Numbered from the stretch's first letter, positions 39,055 to 49,217 are shown. The stretch is 64,000 nt of DNA from Buchnera aphidicola (Aphis helianthi) (GCF_005083845.1 NZ_CP034894.1:570212-634211), one strand, 5' to 3'. The notes: generated by a model from the letters alone, not told the origin. A program made the numbers and translations.

Positions 39055-40029
39055 TTAACAACGATCAAATGCAAACGAAAGTACTTCATTAATATTTTTT
39101 TTCTCTAATGCAATCATTATTAAACGATCTATACCTATTGCAACTCCTGAACTAGAGGGTAAACCATGATGTATTGCATTTAAAAAATTATTATCTATTT
39201 TTTGTATCGGTAGATTCATTTTATATCTTATTTTATTGTTATTAATCAAACGTTTTTTGTTTTCCGAATAATCTGTTAATTCATAAAAACCATTTCCTAA
39301 TTCAATTCCTTTAAAAAATATTTCAAATCTTTCTGCAATACGATTATCTTTATTATTTAAAGCAGCAAGAGATGCTTGTTCAACAGGAAAATGATATATA
39401 AATATAGGTCTTTTTTTTCCCAAAATAGGCTCTATGATCAGAGTAAATAATATTTCTATTAATGTATTTAAATTATTTTCAGAATATGTTAAATGTTCTA
39501 AATCAAACTTTTTTGAAATTTTATATAGCTCAGAAAGATTCGTAGAAAATGGATCTATATTTAAATGTTTTATAAATATTTTTTGATAAGAAATTTTATC
39601 TGATTTTTCACATTTTAATATTTTTTGAAAAAAAAAATCTATTTGATTAATAAATTTCTTCATAGAGTATGAAATTTGGTACCATTCAAGCATAGTAAAT
39701 TCTGGATTATGATATTTACCGTATTCTTTATTTCTAAAACTATGACATATTTGATATATTGGTCCACTTTTAGCTGCTAGTAAACGTTTCATATGGTATT
39801 CTGGACTTGTTATTAACCATAATTTTAATGCATTTAAATTGCTTTCTGAAGAAAAATAATTAGTTTCAAAAGGAGTTAAATTTATATCTGTAACTGTTGA
39901 TTTAGATAAAAAAGGAGTTTCTACTTCCAAAATTTTTTTTTCTAAAAAAAATAAACGAATATTAGCAATAATTTCAGCTCTTTTAATTAAATCTTTAATA
40001 GAAGCACTTGGCCTCCAACTTTGTTGCAT
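39055..40029 (-). CDS. epmA: Elongation factor P--(R)-beta-lysine ligase
   Basis: The start is ATG 40029 (MQQSWRPSASIKDL), which has AAAAGGAAA seven bases upstream and gives 324 residues (E. coli 325). An ATG six codons earlier lies before that site. It is a class II lysyl-tRNA synthetase paralogue without the anticodon-binding domain, with LWLITSPEYHMKRLL, CHSFRNKEYGKYHNPEFTMLEWY and the C-terminal GVAIGIDRLIMIA motif. It attaches beta-lysine to a Lys of EF-P. The other pathway proteins (EpmB, EF-P) would be encoded elsewhere. Confidence 0.95.
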   Translation of the reverse strand: MQQSWRPSASIKDLIKRAEIIANIRLFFLEKKILEVETPFLSKSTVTDINLTPFETNYFSSESNLNALKLWLITSPEYHMKRLLAAKSGPIYQICHSFRNKEYGKYHNPEFTMLEWYQISYSMKKFINQIDFFFQKILKCEKSDKISYQKIFIKHLNIDPFSTNLSELYKISKKFDLEHLTYSENNLNTLIEILFTLIIEPILGKKRPIFIYHFPVEQASLAALNNKDNRIAERFEIFFKGIELGNGFYELTDYSENKKRLINNNKIRYKMNLPIQKIDNNFLNAIHHGLPSSSGVAIGIDRLIMIALEKKNINEVLSFAFDRC

Positions 40030-40123
40030 ATAATTTCCTTTTAACATTTATATGAAAATAAAGTTTAATATTTTAATTTTATTACAGTTAAATAAAATTA
40101 TCTATAAATAAAAAATAATAAAA

Positions 40124-40624
40124 ATGAAAAAAACAGCAATATATCCAGGTACATTTGATCCAATTACATATGGACATTTAGACATTATAACTCGTGCAAC
40201 AAAAATTTTTGACAATATAATTATTGCTATTTCCTCTGACAATATAAATAAAAAAACTATTTTTAGTCTAAAAGAACGTATTCAATTAGCTAAATTAGCT
40301 ACGTTACATCTTAATAACATAAAAAAAATAATTGGTTTTAATGATTTACTAGCTAATTTGGCAAAAAAAGAAAATACTAATATTTTAATTAGAGGGGTAC
40401 GTACAATATTTGATTTTGATTATGAAATTAAATTAGCCGCTATAAATAAACAGATATATCCTGAATTAGATAGTATATTTTTACTTTCATCTAAAGATGT
40501 TTCATTTATATCATCATCTTTTGTAAAAGAAATCGCAAAATATAAAGGAAATGTAAAACCATATCTTCCTAAAGAAATACATTTTGCTTTTTTAAAAAAA
40601 ATTAAAAAAATATCAAATAAATAG
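40124..40624 (+). CDS. coaD: Phosphopantetheine adenylyltransferase
   Basis: 166 residues (E. coli 159). The nucleotidyltransferase motif TFDPITYGHLDI is intact (T10, H18), followed by IRGVRTIFDFDYE and the SSKDVSFISSSFVKEIA loop. It makes dephospho-CoA from phosphopantetheine, the penultimate step of coenzyme A synthesis. A symmetrical terminator follows and separates it from the convergent orphan gene. The E. coli waaA neighbour is absent. Confidence 0.96.
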   Translation: MKKTAIYPGTFDPITYGHLDIITRATKIFDNIIIAISSDNINKKTIFSLKERIQLAKLATLHLNNIKKIIGFNDLLANLAKKENTNILIRGVRTIFDFDYEIKLAAINKQIYPELDSIFLLSSKDVSFISSSFVKEIAKYKGNVKPYLPKEIHFAFLKKIKKISNK

Positions 40625-40643
40625 TATTTTGTTAATATAATTT

Positions 40644-40683
40644 AAAAAAAAATAATAGGGTTAGATAACCCTATTATTTTTTT
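40644..40683. terminator. Bidirectional terminator between coaD and the orphan gene
   Basis: AATAATAGGGTTA and TAACCCTATTATT form a perfect stem, flanked by an A run on the left and a T run on the right. It therefore works as a terminator in both directions. It is the cleanest such element in the window and marks the 3' end of the orphan gene as a real transcription unit. Confidence 0.8.
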
Positions 40684-40708
40684 AAAAATAGATATGTTTT
40701 TTAAAATA

Positions 40709-42222
40709 TTAATGAATAACATATGAATGTTTTATTATTGGTGCTTTTCTATATGAAAAAATAACATTTGTTTCTATTCCATAAGAATGATGTCTTCTTA
40801 TATTATTTGCATCTATAGAATAAAAATCAGATAAATTAGTAATAATGATTCTAATACTACCATCTTCTAGATGAGTGATCTCATAAAAATTTTTTGCTCG
40901 TACAATTCGAGCATTATTTAATTCTGGATGTTCAGCCATTAGTTTTAAATAAGATGGTCTTAATAAAGATGGGTTTGCATATTGAGAAATGAATTTTTGC
41001 TCGATATCATTAGTAATTAATTCTTTAAATCTTTGAAGCATCTTCTCTTTAGTTGAAGATGGAATTAAACGTCCATCAATTACGAAAACAGAAGAGTTAA
41101 AATCTATCATAAAATATTTATTTAAATCTTTAGGGACCTCTAGTTTTTCATACATCGGTGAATAAGAAGAGATTGTTGTAGTATCATTTTCCTCGGAAGA
41201 CGATTCTTCTTTTTTATCAAATATTGTCCAAATATCTTTATTTTTTTCAAAGTCATAATGAGAGTTTTTGATAGTTTTGTTTATTTTATCTTGAAAATTT
41301 TTATTTAACTTGATATTTCTTAATTTTAGTTTGAAATCGAAACTATCATCAAAATCATTTGGATGCCGCTGATCAATTTTTTGTGATATTGGAGTTTCAT
41401 AGTTTAAATCAGGAAAAGAACTTTCATATTCAGGGTGTTTAGGATTATGATTCAGTTTGTTAATTATTTTTAATCTTCCTTGTTCTCTTATTTTTTTAAT
41501 AAGAGCATGTATCAATAATTTTGAAGATTCAATTGTCTTTTTTAACTTTTCAACATATTTAACTAAACTATCAATCTTATCATTTACCTTTCTTGTTGAC
41601 TCATCCATTGAAGATCCAACAATAAAATTATAACCTGCATCAAAAATCTTTTTAAATGTAGTTCCATTTAATAAATTTATAGCTTCATCTTTGATGATTA
41701 TATAAGTTGTATATATTGCTTCTTTAAGCTGATTAATTATATTATTGGCAATTTCTTTAAAATTTATACTATCAATTGTATCGTTAATAAAATTAAGTAA
41801 AGTATTTAAAGTGTTAGGGATAAATTCTAGGATAGTTTGAATCGTGGTTTTATAAGAGGATTCAGAATCAGTTTTTTTTTCACAGAGTTTTCAGGGTTTA
41901 ATTCATCTAAATCGCCGATTTCACCGGTTTCTTTAATTTTTTGTTCTATTTTTTGTAAATCATTTAAGTATTTTTCATGTAATTTTTCTAACTCAACTAA
42001 ATCTAAATCATTTTGAGGAAAATCGATTGTAATTTTAGTACTTTTATGTGTAGTATTTTTAGTACCGTGTGTATTTTTATTGTTTCTAGGATTATTAATT
42101 GGGTCTTCAATACGTGAAATTATTTCATTATTATCAAAAGGCTTTATTTTAGTCTTGAATTTTTCATTTTGTTCAAAAGATATTGGATTTAATTTATCAA
42201 CTAGATTAATATTAGATGACAT
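40709..42222 (-). CDS. Orphan hydrophilic protein of about 504 residues, frame broken at a poly(A) tract
   Basis: Two open frames read as one gene. The first, from ATG 42222, ends at 41827. It contains nine A at 41880-41872, read as K-K-K. With ten A the frame runs stop-free through TDSESSYKTTIQTILEF and about 90 further codons straight into the second open frame (from 41608). This gives about 504 residues. The N-terminal third is Asn/Lys/Ser-rich and disordered-looking, with a predicted helical DLVELEKLHEKYLNDLQKIEQ. The middle has further amphipathic helices, and the C-terminal ~130 residues look folded (FVIDGRLIPSSTKEKMLQRF ... SYGIETNVIFSYRKAP). I see no signal peptide. Sampled lines run near 30 percent G+C against 15-25 in the neighbours. 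I do not recognise the family. By position it may be one of the Buchnera-only yba orphans (memory, unchecked). Confidence 0.75.
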
Positions 42223-42493
42223 AATTTTATTTCCTTTTTTTTTAACTAACTTCTTTAAATAAAAATATTTTTGTTAAAAATTTGACAAAAAATATTTTTA
42301 AAGCAGTTTCAACTAAATTTTTAGTAGTTTTATTTTTTACTTTTTAAAACAACATTGTTAAAATTAGTATTTAAAAATAATTTTTAAGTTGCTAGTTGCT
42401 TAAGAGATGTAAAAAATAAAATGCTCTTATTTCGTATATTTTAAATCTATTTTTAGAAAAGTCAATTATTAATAACAAAAAAATACAAATATT

Positions 42494-43237
42494 ATGAATA
42501 TATATTTAATTACAAGAAATATTAATACAAGAATACAGAAAATAATTAATGATTATAATATAAAACATGATGAAAATGCTTCTTTAGCATTAATAATAAA
42601 TAATAATACATTAGAATTATATAATCGTCTAGAATCTCGGAAAAAAATTATTAAAGTTGATTTTTTATCTAATCAAAATAATTATAGATGTTCAAATTTT
42701 AAAAAAAAAAATGAAGCTCTTTATAAAGCATTAGGAATTAAAAAAAATTATTTTCCCTATGTTGTAGATGCTACAGCTGGATTTGGTAAAGACGCATTTT
42801 TAATTTCTTTTTGGGGTTGCTATGTAGTTATGATTGAACGTCATCCAATAATTGCTGCCTTATTGAAAGATGGTTTACAAAGAGCATATGAAAATAAAAA
42901 TATTGGAAATTGGTTAAAAAAAAGATTACATTTAATGTTTTCCGATAGTTGTAAAATTCTTAATACATCAATGTTAAAACCAGATATTATTTATTTGGAT
43001 CCAATGTATCCTACAAATAAAAAAAAAGCATTGCCTAAAAAAAATATACAATTTTTACGAAATATTATTCAAAATAATGATAATTGTGAAAATTTATTAA
43101 ATGTTTCTAGAAAATTTGCAAAAAAAAGAATTATTGTTAAAAGACCTTCTTATGCAAAACCTTTATCTAATGAAAAAGTTGAATTTTCAATAAATAATAA
43201 AAATAATCGTTTTGATATATATTTACCCTTTAAATAA
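42494..43237 (+). CDS. rsmJ: 16S rRNA (guanine(1516)-N2)-methyltransferase
   Basis: 247 residues (E. coli 250). SAM-binding VVDATAGFGKDAFLISFWGCYVVMIERHP is followed by the catalytic-type DIIYLDPMYP motif. It methylates G1516 of 16S rRNA. The orphan gene lies upstream on the other strand with a 271-base divergent gap, which contains no further gene that I can see. A terminator follows directly after the stop. Confidence 0.95.
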   Translation: MNIYLITRNINTRIQKIINDYNIKHDENASLALIINNNTLELYNRLESRKKIIKVDFLSNQNNYRCSNFKKKNEALYKALGIKKNYFPYVVDATAGFGKDAFLISFWGCYVVMIERHPIIAALLKDGLQRAYENKNIGNWLKKRLHLMFSDSCKILNTSMLKPDIIYLDPMYPTNKKKALPKKNIQFLRNIIQNNDNCENLLNVSRKFAKKRIIVKRPSYAKPLSNEKVEFSINNKNNRFDIYLPFK

Positions 43238-43273
43238 AATAGGAGTACGATTAATTTAATCTGTACTCCTATT
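43238..43273. terminator. Bidirectional terminator between rsmJ and pitA
   Basis: AATAGGAGTAC pairs perfectly with GTACTCCTATT around a 14-base AT loop. It begins right after the rsmJ stop codon. Flanking A and T runs fit use from both convergent genes. Confidence 0.75.
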
Positions 43274-43294
43274 AAAAAATTAATATTAATATTT

Positions 43295-44749
43295 TTATAT
43301 TAAAAATAATGCTATCCAATATAAGAAACTAGAAAGTAAAATTGAAACAGGTAAAGTTAATATCCAGGCAAGAATAATATTTTTTATAGTACTTTTTTGA
43401 ATTTGATCACCATCAGCTAACATTGAGCCTGCTACTGACGATGATAGAATATGTGTTGTAGAAACAGGAATACCTGTATAACTAGCTATCCCAATAGAAA
43501 CAGAAGCAGTTATTTGTGCTGACATAGCTTGTGCATATGTCATTCTTTTTTTTCCTATTTTTTCACCAATAGTTACAACTATACGTTTCCAACCAAACAT
43601 TGTACCTATAGACAAAGCAAGAGCAATAATCAATATTATCCAAATTGGTGCATATTCAACAGTTATAAGTATGTTTTTTTTAATCTTATATAAAAAAATC
43701 TTTTCATTATTTGAAATATTCGAATTAGTTATTTGATCAATATTTTCAGAAATATAAAGTAAAAAATGACGTAATTGAAATCTCTGTTGTATATTTAATA
43801 TATTATAATCATAAACATGATTTAATAAATTTTGAGTATCTTTAATATTTTTTATTATATTAATATAATTAAAATATAATTTATTGTTTTTATATTTTTT
43901 TTTAATTATTTGAAAATAGTCGTTTGAATAATATTTATCTAAATCATTAATTGCATTTTTTGTATAAATAATTTCTTTTTTCGAAGCATTTAAATTGACT
44001 AAAAAATTTACTGGTGCAATACTGACCAATACAAGCATAATTAATCCAATTCCCTTTTGACCATCATTTGCTCCATGAGCATAACTTACTCCAATAGACG
44101 ACAAAATCAATGCTATTTTTATTGAAATAGGTGGGTTTTTTTTTCCATCATTTTGTTTGCGTTCTAATGGAGTCATATGAATTTTATTAAATTTTTTATA
44201 TTTATTTGAAATATATCTTAATAAAAATATTAAACTTCCAGAAATAATTAATCCTATGATAGGAGATAAAACTAAAGATACGAAAATATTTAAAATTTTA
44301 GGAATATTTAATGCATTAACTAAAGATGATCCTGTAGTAAGTGCATTAGTTAAACCAATTCCTATAATTGCTCCAATAAGAGAATGAGAACTAGATGCAG
44401 GTAAACAAAAATACCAGGTAGATAAATTCCATAAAATAGCAGCAAGTAAAATAGAAAAAACCATTGCAAGTGCTTGCTTTGAACTTCCATTTAATAAAAG
44501 ATCATTTGGCAGTAAATGAATAATAGCATACGCTACTGTTAAACCCCCAAATAAAACACCTAAAAAATTAAATATACCAGACATGATTACAGCAAGATTA
44601 GAAGACATTGCTCTAGTATAAATTAAAGTTGAAACAGCATTAGCTGTATCATGAAAACCATTAATAGCTTCATAACATAAAACAAAAAACAAAGCCAAAA
44701 AAATAAATAAACTATGATTCAAGTCAGAATAAGAAAATAAATATAGCAT
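43295..44749 (-). CDS. pitA: Low-affinity inorganic phosphate transporter PitA
   Basis: 484 residues (E. coli 499). It is a PHO4-family membrane protein with two homologous halves: GFHDTANAVSTLIYTRAM in the first and SYAHGANDGQKGIGLIML plus AQITASVSIGIASYTGIPVSTTHILSSSVAG in the second. A central loop (about residues 260-360) is Asn/Lys-rich. About ten membrane segments are visible. It imports phosphate as a metal-phosphate complex driven by protons. No pst genes are in this window. Confidence 0.95.
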   Translation of the reverse strand: MLYLFSYSDLNHSLFIFLALFFVLCYEAINGFHDTANAVSTLIYTRAMSSNLAVIMSGIFNFLGVLFGGLTVAYAIIHLLPNDLLLNGSSKQALAMVFSILLAAILWNLSTWYFCLPASSSHSLIGAIIGIGLTNALTTGSSLVNALNIPKILNIFVSLVLSPIIGLIISGSLIFLLRYISNKYKKFNKIHMTPLERKQNDGKKNPPISIKIALILSSIGVSYAHGANDGQKGIGLIMLVLVSIAPVNFLVNLNASKKEIIYTKNAINDLDKYYSNDYFQIIKKKYKNNKLYFNYINIIKNIKDTQNLLNHVYDYNILNIQQRFQLRHFLLYISENIDQITNSNISNNEKIFLYKIKKNILITVEYAPIWIILIIALALSIGTMFGWKRIVVTIGEKIGKKRMTYAQAMSAQITASVSIGIASYTGIPVSTTHILSSSVAGSMLADGDQIQKSTIKNIILAWILTLPVSILLSSFLYWIALFLI

Positions 44750-44851
44750 AATATTTTAGCCATTTTGATGAATTGAACTAAGCTTATTATCCTTGAGAAA
44801 CTATCTTTTAGGAAAGTAAAATATAATAAATTTTTATAAAAAATATTTTAT

Positions 44852-46057
44852 CTAATTAAGTTTTTTTAACTTTAGAGATAAAAATATTCCACAAATTAAA
44901 ACAATTATCATAAATATTGAAATTCCTAACCATTTTGAATAAAACCAAAAATAACCACTGAATGTTCCAAATATACTTGAACCTAAATAATAAAAAAATA
45001 AATATAAAGAAGTAGCTTGAACTTTAGCAAATTTAGCATATGCGCTAACCCAACTACTAGCAATTGAATGGGAAGCAAAAAATCCTCCTGAAAAAATGAT
45101 TAGTCCTAAAATAATAGTTGTAATTTGATTAAATTGTGTAATTAACAAACCTACAATCATTAATAATAGTGATATTACTAATATTTTTCCCTTGTTATAT
45201 TTATTAATTAAAATCCCAGCTTTAGGAGAACTATAAACTCCCGTTAAATAAATAATAGATAATAAACCTATACTTGATGGGGTAAATAAAAATGGTTTTA
45301 ATATTAATCGATATCCAATATAATTAAAAATAGTAACAAAACTTCCCATTAATAAAAAACCTAACATAAAAAGATTAAATAATATTGGATTTTTTAAATG
45401 TGAATAAAAATTACTTAAAAATTTTTTATAATTAATAGAAATTGGATAAAAGTTTTTTGAAGATGGTAAAAAATATAAAAAAAGAAAAGATGATATTAAA
45501 GAAAAAACACCAATAATAAATAATGAAACATTCCAAGAAAAATATTCAGCTATCATACTACTTAAAATCCTACCAGAACATCCACCTATAGTATTTCCGC
45601 TAATATATAGTCCAATACATAATGATAGTGAATTAGAATGTACTTCTTCAACTATATATGTAATAGTAATTGCAACAACTCCACTTAAAGATAATCCTAT
45701 TAAAGCACGAATAAAAATTATCATATTCCAATGATCTATAGTAGAACAAATAATTGTTAAAACTGATGCTATTAATAAAGATATAGACATAATTAGTTTT
45801 CGGCCAATTATATCTGATAAAACTCCAGTAAACAATGCACCGATAGCCATCATTGCAGTTGTAGCTGATAAAGACAAACTACTTTCTGTGGCAGTTAAAC
45901 AAAATTGTTTAGAAAATATTGGTAAAATTGCTTGAACGCAATATAAAATCGAAAAACTAGAAAATCCTCCTAAGAAAAGAGATAAAACAATTTGATTAAA
46001 TTTTTTTGTATTTTTTTTAATATACATTTTCTGTTTAGTAATATTTTTATTGTTCAA
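44852..46057 (-). CDS. ynfM: Major facilitator superfamily transporter, YnfM-like
   Basis: 401 residues with twelve likely membrane segments. It follows E. coli YnfM closely: GGFSSFSILYCVQAILPIFS, then GVLSDIIGRKLIM (the MFS motif between helices 2 and 3), RALIGLSLSGVVA, GLYISGNTIGGCSGR and SLYLFFYYLGSSIFGTFSG. The substrate is unknown; YnfM relatives were linked to arabinose or drug export by homology only. Few broad transporters survive in such genomes, so this one may move a metabolite exchanged with the host. It lies 30 bases after dapF and could be read from the dapF transcript. Confidence 0.85.
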   Translation of the reverse strand: MNNKNITKQKMYIKKNTKKFNQIVLSLFLGGFSSFSILYCVQAILPIFSKQFCLTATESSLSLSATTAMMAIGALFTGVLSDIIGRKLIMSISLLIASVLTIICSTIDHWNMIIFIRALIGLSLSGVVAITITYIVEEVHSNSLSLCIGLYISGNTIGGCSGRILSSMIAEYFSWNVSLFIIGVFSLISSFLFLYFLPSSKNFYPISINYKKFLSNFYSHLKNPILFNLFMLGFLLMGSFVTIFNYIGYRLILKPFLFTPSSIGLLSIIYLTGVYSSPKAGILINKYNKGKILVISLLLMIVGLLITQFNQITTIILGLIIFSGGFFASHSIASSWVSAYAKFAKVQATSLYLFFYYLGSSIFGTFSGYFWFYSKWLGISIFMIIVLICGIFLSLKLKKLN

Positions 46058-46086
46058 AACTCTAAAAAACTCCTATAATTTCAATT

Positions 46087-46941
46087 TTATATATATATAA
46101 AACCTTCGTAAATATAGTTCGCTGGTCCTATCATGTATAGAGATTTTCCAAAACCTTTCCATTTAATTGATAAATTTCCACCTAATAATTCAACTTTAAC
46201 ATTATTAGCAAGAAGATTTTTTGCAATACCTATTGCAACGGCAGCACATGCGCCGCTTCCACAGGATTGAGTTTCTCCTTCATTACGTTCATAAACTCTT
46301 AATTTAATATGATTTTTATTTAAAATTTGCATAAATCCTATATTTATTCCACAAGGAAAAATAGATTTTTTTTCTATTATTTTACTAATATTTTTTACAG
46401 GTGCATGCTTGATAGATTCCACTTGAATAACACAGTGAGGATTACCAATAGAAACTAAACTACATAATAAATTATTATTAATAATTTTTACTGAAAAATT
46501 ATGATTTTTTAAATATTCTAAACTTTTTATTGAACTTAATTGAAAATCAGGTTCATTCATATTTACTTCAATTATATCTTGAGAAATAAAATTAATAATT
46601 ATATTTTTTTTATTAGTACTAAGATGAATTTGCTTTTTATTAGTTAAACCTTTTAATACAAGAAATAATCCAACACATCGAGCACCATTTCCACATTGTT
46701 CTACTTCATTTCCATTTGAATTAAAAATACGATAATGAAAATCATATTTAGAATTATATGATTTTTCAATTAACAATAATTGATCGAATCCTATTCCAGT
46801 ATTTCGATTTGATAATTCTTTTATTTTTAATGAAGGTAGAACAAAATCTTGTGTAATTGATTCAATAACCATAAAATCATTGCCTAAACCATGCATTTTA
46901 GAAAAATTGATTTTATTTTTTTTATAAGCATTTAAATACAT
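46087..46941 (-). CDS. dapF: Diaminopimelate epimerase
   Basis: 284 residues (E. coli 274). The two catalytic cysteines are C83 in EQCGNGARC and C227 in QSCGSGAC. The ATG at 46941 is preceded by TTGGA at good spacing, so the N-terminal extension of about 10 residues before [11 protein letters not shown] appears real. It converts LL- to meso-diaminopimelate, the precursor of both lysine (an essential amino acid for the host) and peptidoglycan. It diverges from cyaY, its neighbour in E. coli too. Confidence 0.96.
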   Translation of the reverse strand: MYLNAYKKNKINFSKMHGLGNDFMVIESITQDFVLPSLKIKELSNRNTGIGFDQLLLIEKSYNSKYDFHYRIFNSNGNEVEQCGNGARCVGLFLVLKGLTNKKQIHLSTNKKNIIINFISQDIIEVNMNEPDFQLSSIKSLEYLKNHNFSVKIINNNLLCSLVSIGNPHCVIQVESIKHAPVKNISKIIEKKSIFPCGINIGFMQILNKNHIKLRVYERNEGETQSCGSGACAAVAIGIAKNLLANNVKVELLGGNLSIKWKGFGKSLYMIGPANYIYEGFIYI

Positions 46942-47053
46942 TAGAATTCCAATATTTGTTAGTTTTTTATAGAAAATTTTTTAAAAATTAAATAATATTA
47001 TATAAATCTTATTTTTTTTTAAAAATTAATTAAATAAATTTTAGGAAGCGTTA

Positions 47054-47401
47054 ATGAAAACTAAAATAATTTCTAATCAAATAAACAATTATTATAAATT
47101 AATAGATGAATTATTTTTTAAGATTGAAGATAATTTAAATTTATATATTAATAAAATTGATTTTGATTATGAAATACAAAATTATGTAATGACTATTACC
47201 TTTTCAAATAAAAGTTTGATTATAATTAATAAACAAGAATTTTTGCAACAAGTTTGGTTGGCTACAAAATTAAATGCATATCATTTTAGCTATAATATAG
47301 ATAAGTGGATTTGTAATCGAAGTAATAAAAATTTTTGGAAAATATTTCAAAAATCTTTTTCCATACAATCTAATACAAATATAACATTTTATAATATTTA
47401 A
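47054..47401 (+). CDS. cyaY: Frataxin-like iron-sulfur regulator CyaY
   Basis: 115 residues (E. coli 106). The frataxin core is clear: [35 protein letters not shown] and [11 protein letters not shown]. The acidic N-terminal helix that binds iron and IscS is less acidic than in E. coli. AGGAAG precedes the ATG. CyaY modulates IscS/IscU cluster assembly, and both are encoded near the right end of the window. It diverges from dapF and precedes hemC, preserving the cyaY/hemC neighbourhood without cyaA. Confidence 0.92.
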   Translation: MKTKIISNQINNYYKLIDELFFKIEDNLNLYINKIDFDYEIQNYVMTITFSNKSLIIINKQEFLQQVWLATKLNAYHFSYNIDKWICNRSNKNFWKIFQKSFSIQSNTNITFYNI

Positions 47402-47518
47402 AATATTTTTAATAGATTGTATAAATATCATTTTTATATTTTCACTAATTACATAATTTTATTATGAGTACATAGTAATTTCTATATAAAACATTTTTAT
47501 TTTAATATGAACAGTAAT

Positions 47519-48445
47519 ATGCAAAAAAAAATATTAAGAATTGCTACTAGAAAAAGTCCTTTAGCTTTAGAACAGACTAAATACGTTGAAAAAAAAATAT
47601 TATCTTTATATCCAAATGTCAATATACAATTAGTACCTATAGTTACACATGGAGATAATATTTTAAATAAATCGCTTTCTAAAATTGGAGGAAAGGGACT
47701 TTTTATAAAAGAATTAGAATTTGCTCTTCTTGATAATCGAGCAGATATTGCAATACATTCAATGAAAGATTTACCTGTTCATATTACTAAAGAATTGTGT
47801 TTAGCTAGTATTTGTAAAAGAGGAAATCCATTAGATTCATTAGTTTCTAATTATTATAAATCTATCAATCAACTACCTAAAGGAGCAATAGTTGGAACAT
47901 CGAGTTTAAGAAGGCAATGTCAATTAATAACTTATCGCCCTGATTTAGTAGTTTCTCCTTTAAGAGGTAATATCGAAACAAGAATAGCAAAATTAGATCA
48001 AGGTAAATATGATGCAATAATTTTAGCAACTGAAGGACTAAATAGATTAAATTTAAAAAATCGGATTTCTCAAATTATACCAGCCGAATTATCACTTCCT
48101 TCATGTGGTCAAGGAGCAATTGGAATACAATCTAGATTACATGACAAAAAAATGCTATTTTTTTTATCACGTTTAAATCATTTTAATACTTATATTGAAA
48201 TTAATGCAGAACGTGCATTTTGTAAAAATTTGGAAGCTGGATGTCAAATTCCAATTGGAAGTTATGCAATTCTTAAAAAAAATAAAATTTGGCTTAGAGG
48301 ATTAATTGGCTCTCCTGATGGTAGTATTATATTAAAAGGAGAACGAATAGGATGGTATAATACTGCAGAAGAAATGGCGTTTTCTTTAGCTAATGAATTA
48401 CTTGAAAATGGTGCACGTAAAATTCTTGATGACATTTATGCTTAA
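47519..48445 (+). CDS. hemC: Porphobilinogen deaminase (hydroxymethylbilane synthase)
   Basis: I choose ATG 47519 ([16 protein letters not shown]) over the ATG four codons earlier because it puts the cofactor Cys at C242 ([10 protein letters not shown]), the exact E. coli number. Neither ATG has a clear ribosome-binding site. The product is 308 residues (E. coli 313). [27 protein letters not shown] and [11 protein letters not shown] are present. It joins four porphobilinogens into hydroxymethylbilane. hemD follows 15 bases later. Confidence 0.95.
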   Translation: MQKKILRIATRKSPLALEQTKYVEKKILSLYPNVNIQLVPIVTHGDNILNKSLSKIGGKGLFIKELEFALLDNRADIAIHSMKDLPVHITKELCLASICKRGNPLDSLVSNYYKSINQLPKGAIVGTSSLRRQCQLITYRPDLVVSPLRGNIETRIAKLDQGKYDAIILATEGLNRLNLKNRISQIIPAELSLPSCGQGAIGIQSRLHDKKMLFFLSRLNHFNTYIEINAERAFCKNLEAGCQIPIGSYAILKKNKIWLRGLIGSPDGSIILKGERIGWYNTAEEMAFSLANELLENGARKILDDIYA

Positions 48446-48460
48446 TATAATTAAATTAAA

Positions 48461-49209
48461 ATGAAAATATTAGTAATGAGACCTTCTCCTGAAGGTGAAA
48501 AATTAGCAAAGATACTAAATTATATAGGAATTTCATCTTGGCATTTTTCTTTATTTAATTTTTTACCTAGTACAAGTCCAATTAGTTTATCAAAAAAAAT
48601 TTATGAACTATATACATCAGATGTTATCCTTATTTTTTCTAAAAAATCTATCTATTATACAAATTTATACTTAATTAACAATAACTTAAATTGGCCTATT
48701 AGTCCAGATTATTATGCTATTGGTAAAGGTACTGCTCTTTTTCTTAAAAAATATATTAAAAAAAAATTTTAGTACCAGAGAACAAAGAAAATAGTGAAGC
48801 TCTATTAGAACTAATATATAAAAAAGATCTTAATAAATCTAAAATAATTTTGTTAAAGGGAGAAAATGGTAGAAAATTAGTAGAAACAAGTTTAATAAAA
48901 AATAATTATAATATATCTATTATTGAATGCTATAAAAAAGTTTTTAAAATAATAAATAATCATGTAGAAATAAAAAAGTGGCGTTCTTATAAAATTAATA
49001 CATTAGTAGTAACTAGTGGTGAACTTTTGAAAAGATTAAACGAAATAGTTGACATTTCAAATAAACAAGAATGGTTATTTAAATGCAAAATATTTGTTGT
49101 AGGAAATCGTTTAAGTAGAATAGCCCAAAAAATAGGATGGAGGGATATTATTATATCGAATTATGCTAATAACAAAAATTTATTAAATATTATTAAAAAA
49201 TATAATTAA
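48461..49209 (+). CDS. hemD: Uroporphyrinogen-III synthase, frame broken at a poly(A) tract
   Basis: The first frame (from ATG 48461) opens with ILVMRPSPEGEKLAKIL and stops at TAG 48770-48772, after nine A (48758-48766). With ten A it continues KKKILVPENKENSEALLEL and joins the second half (ILLKGENGRKLVE, LVVTSGELLKRL, FVVGNRLSRIAQKIGW) without a stop. The joined product is 249 residues (E. coli 246). HemD closes hydroxymethylbilane to uroporphyrinogen III. Neither half alone would fold as the two-domain enzyme. Sequence conservation in this family is low, and position after hemC supports the call. Confidence 0.85.
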
Positions 49210-49217
49210 GTTCTATT

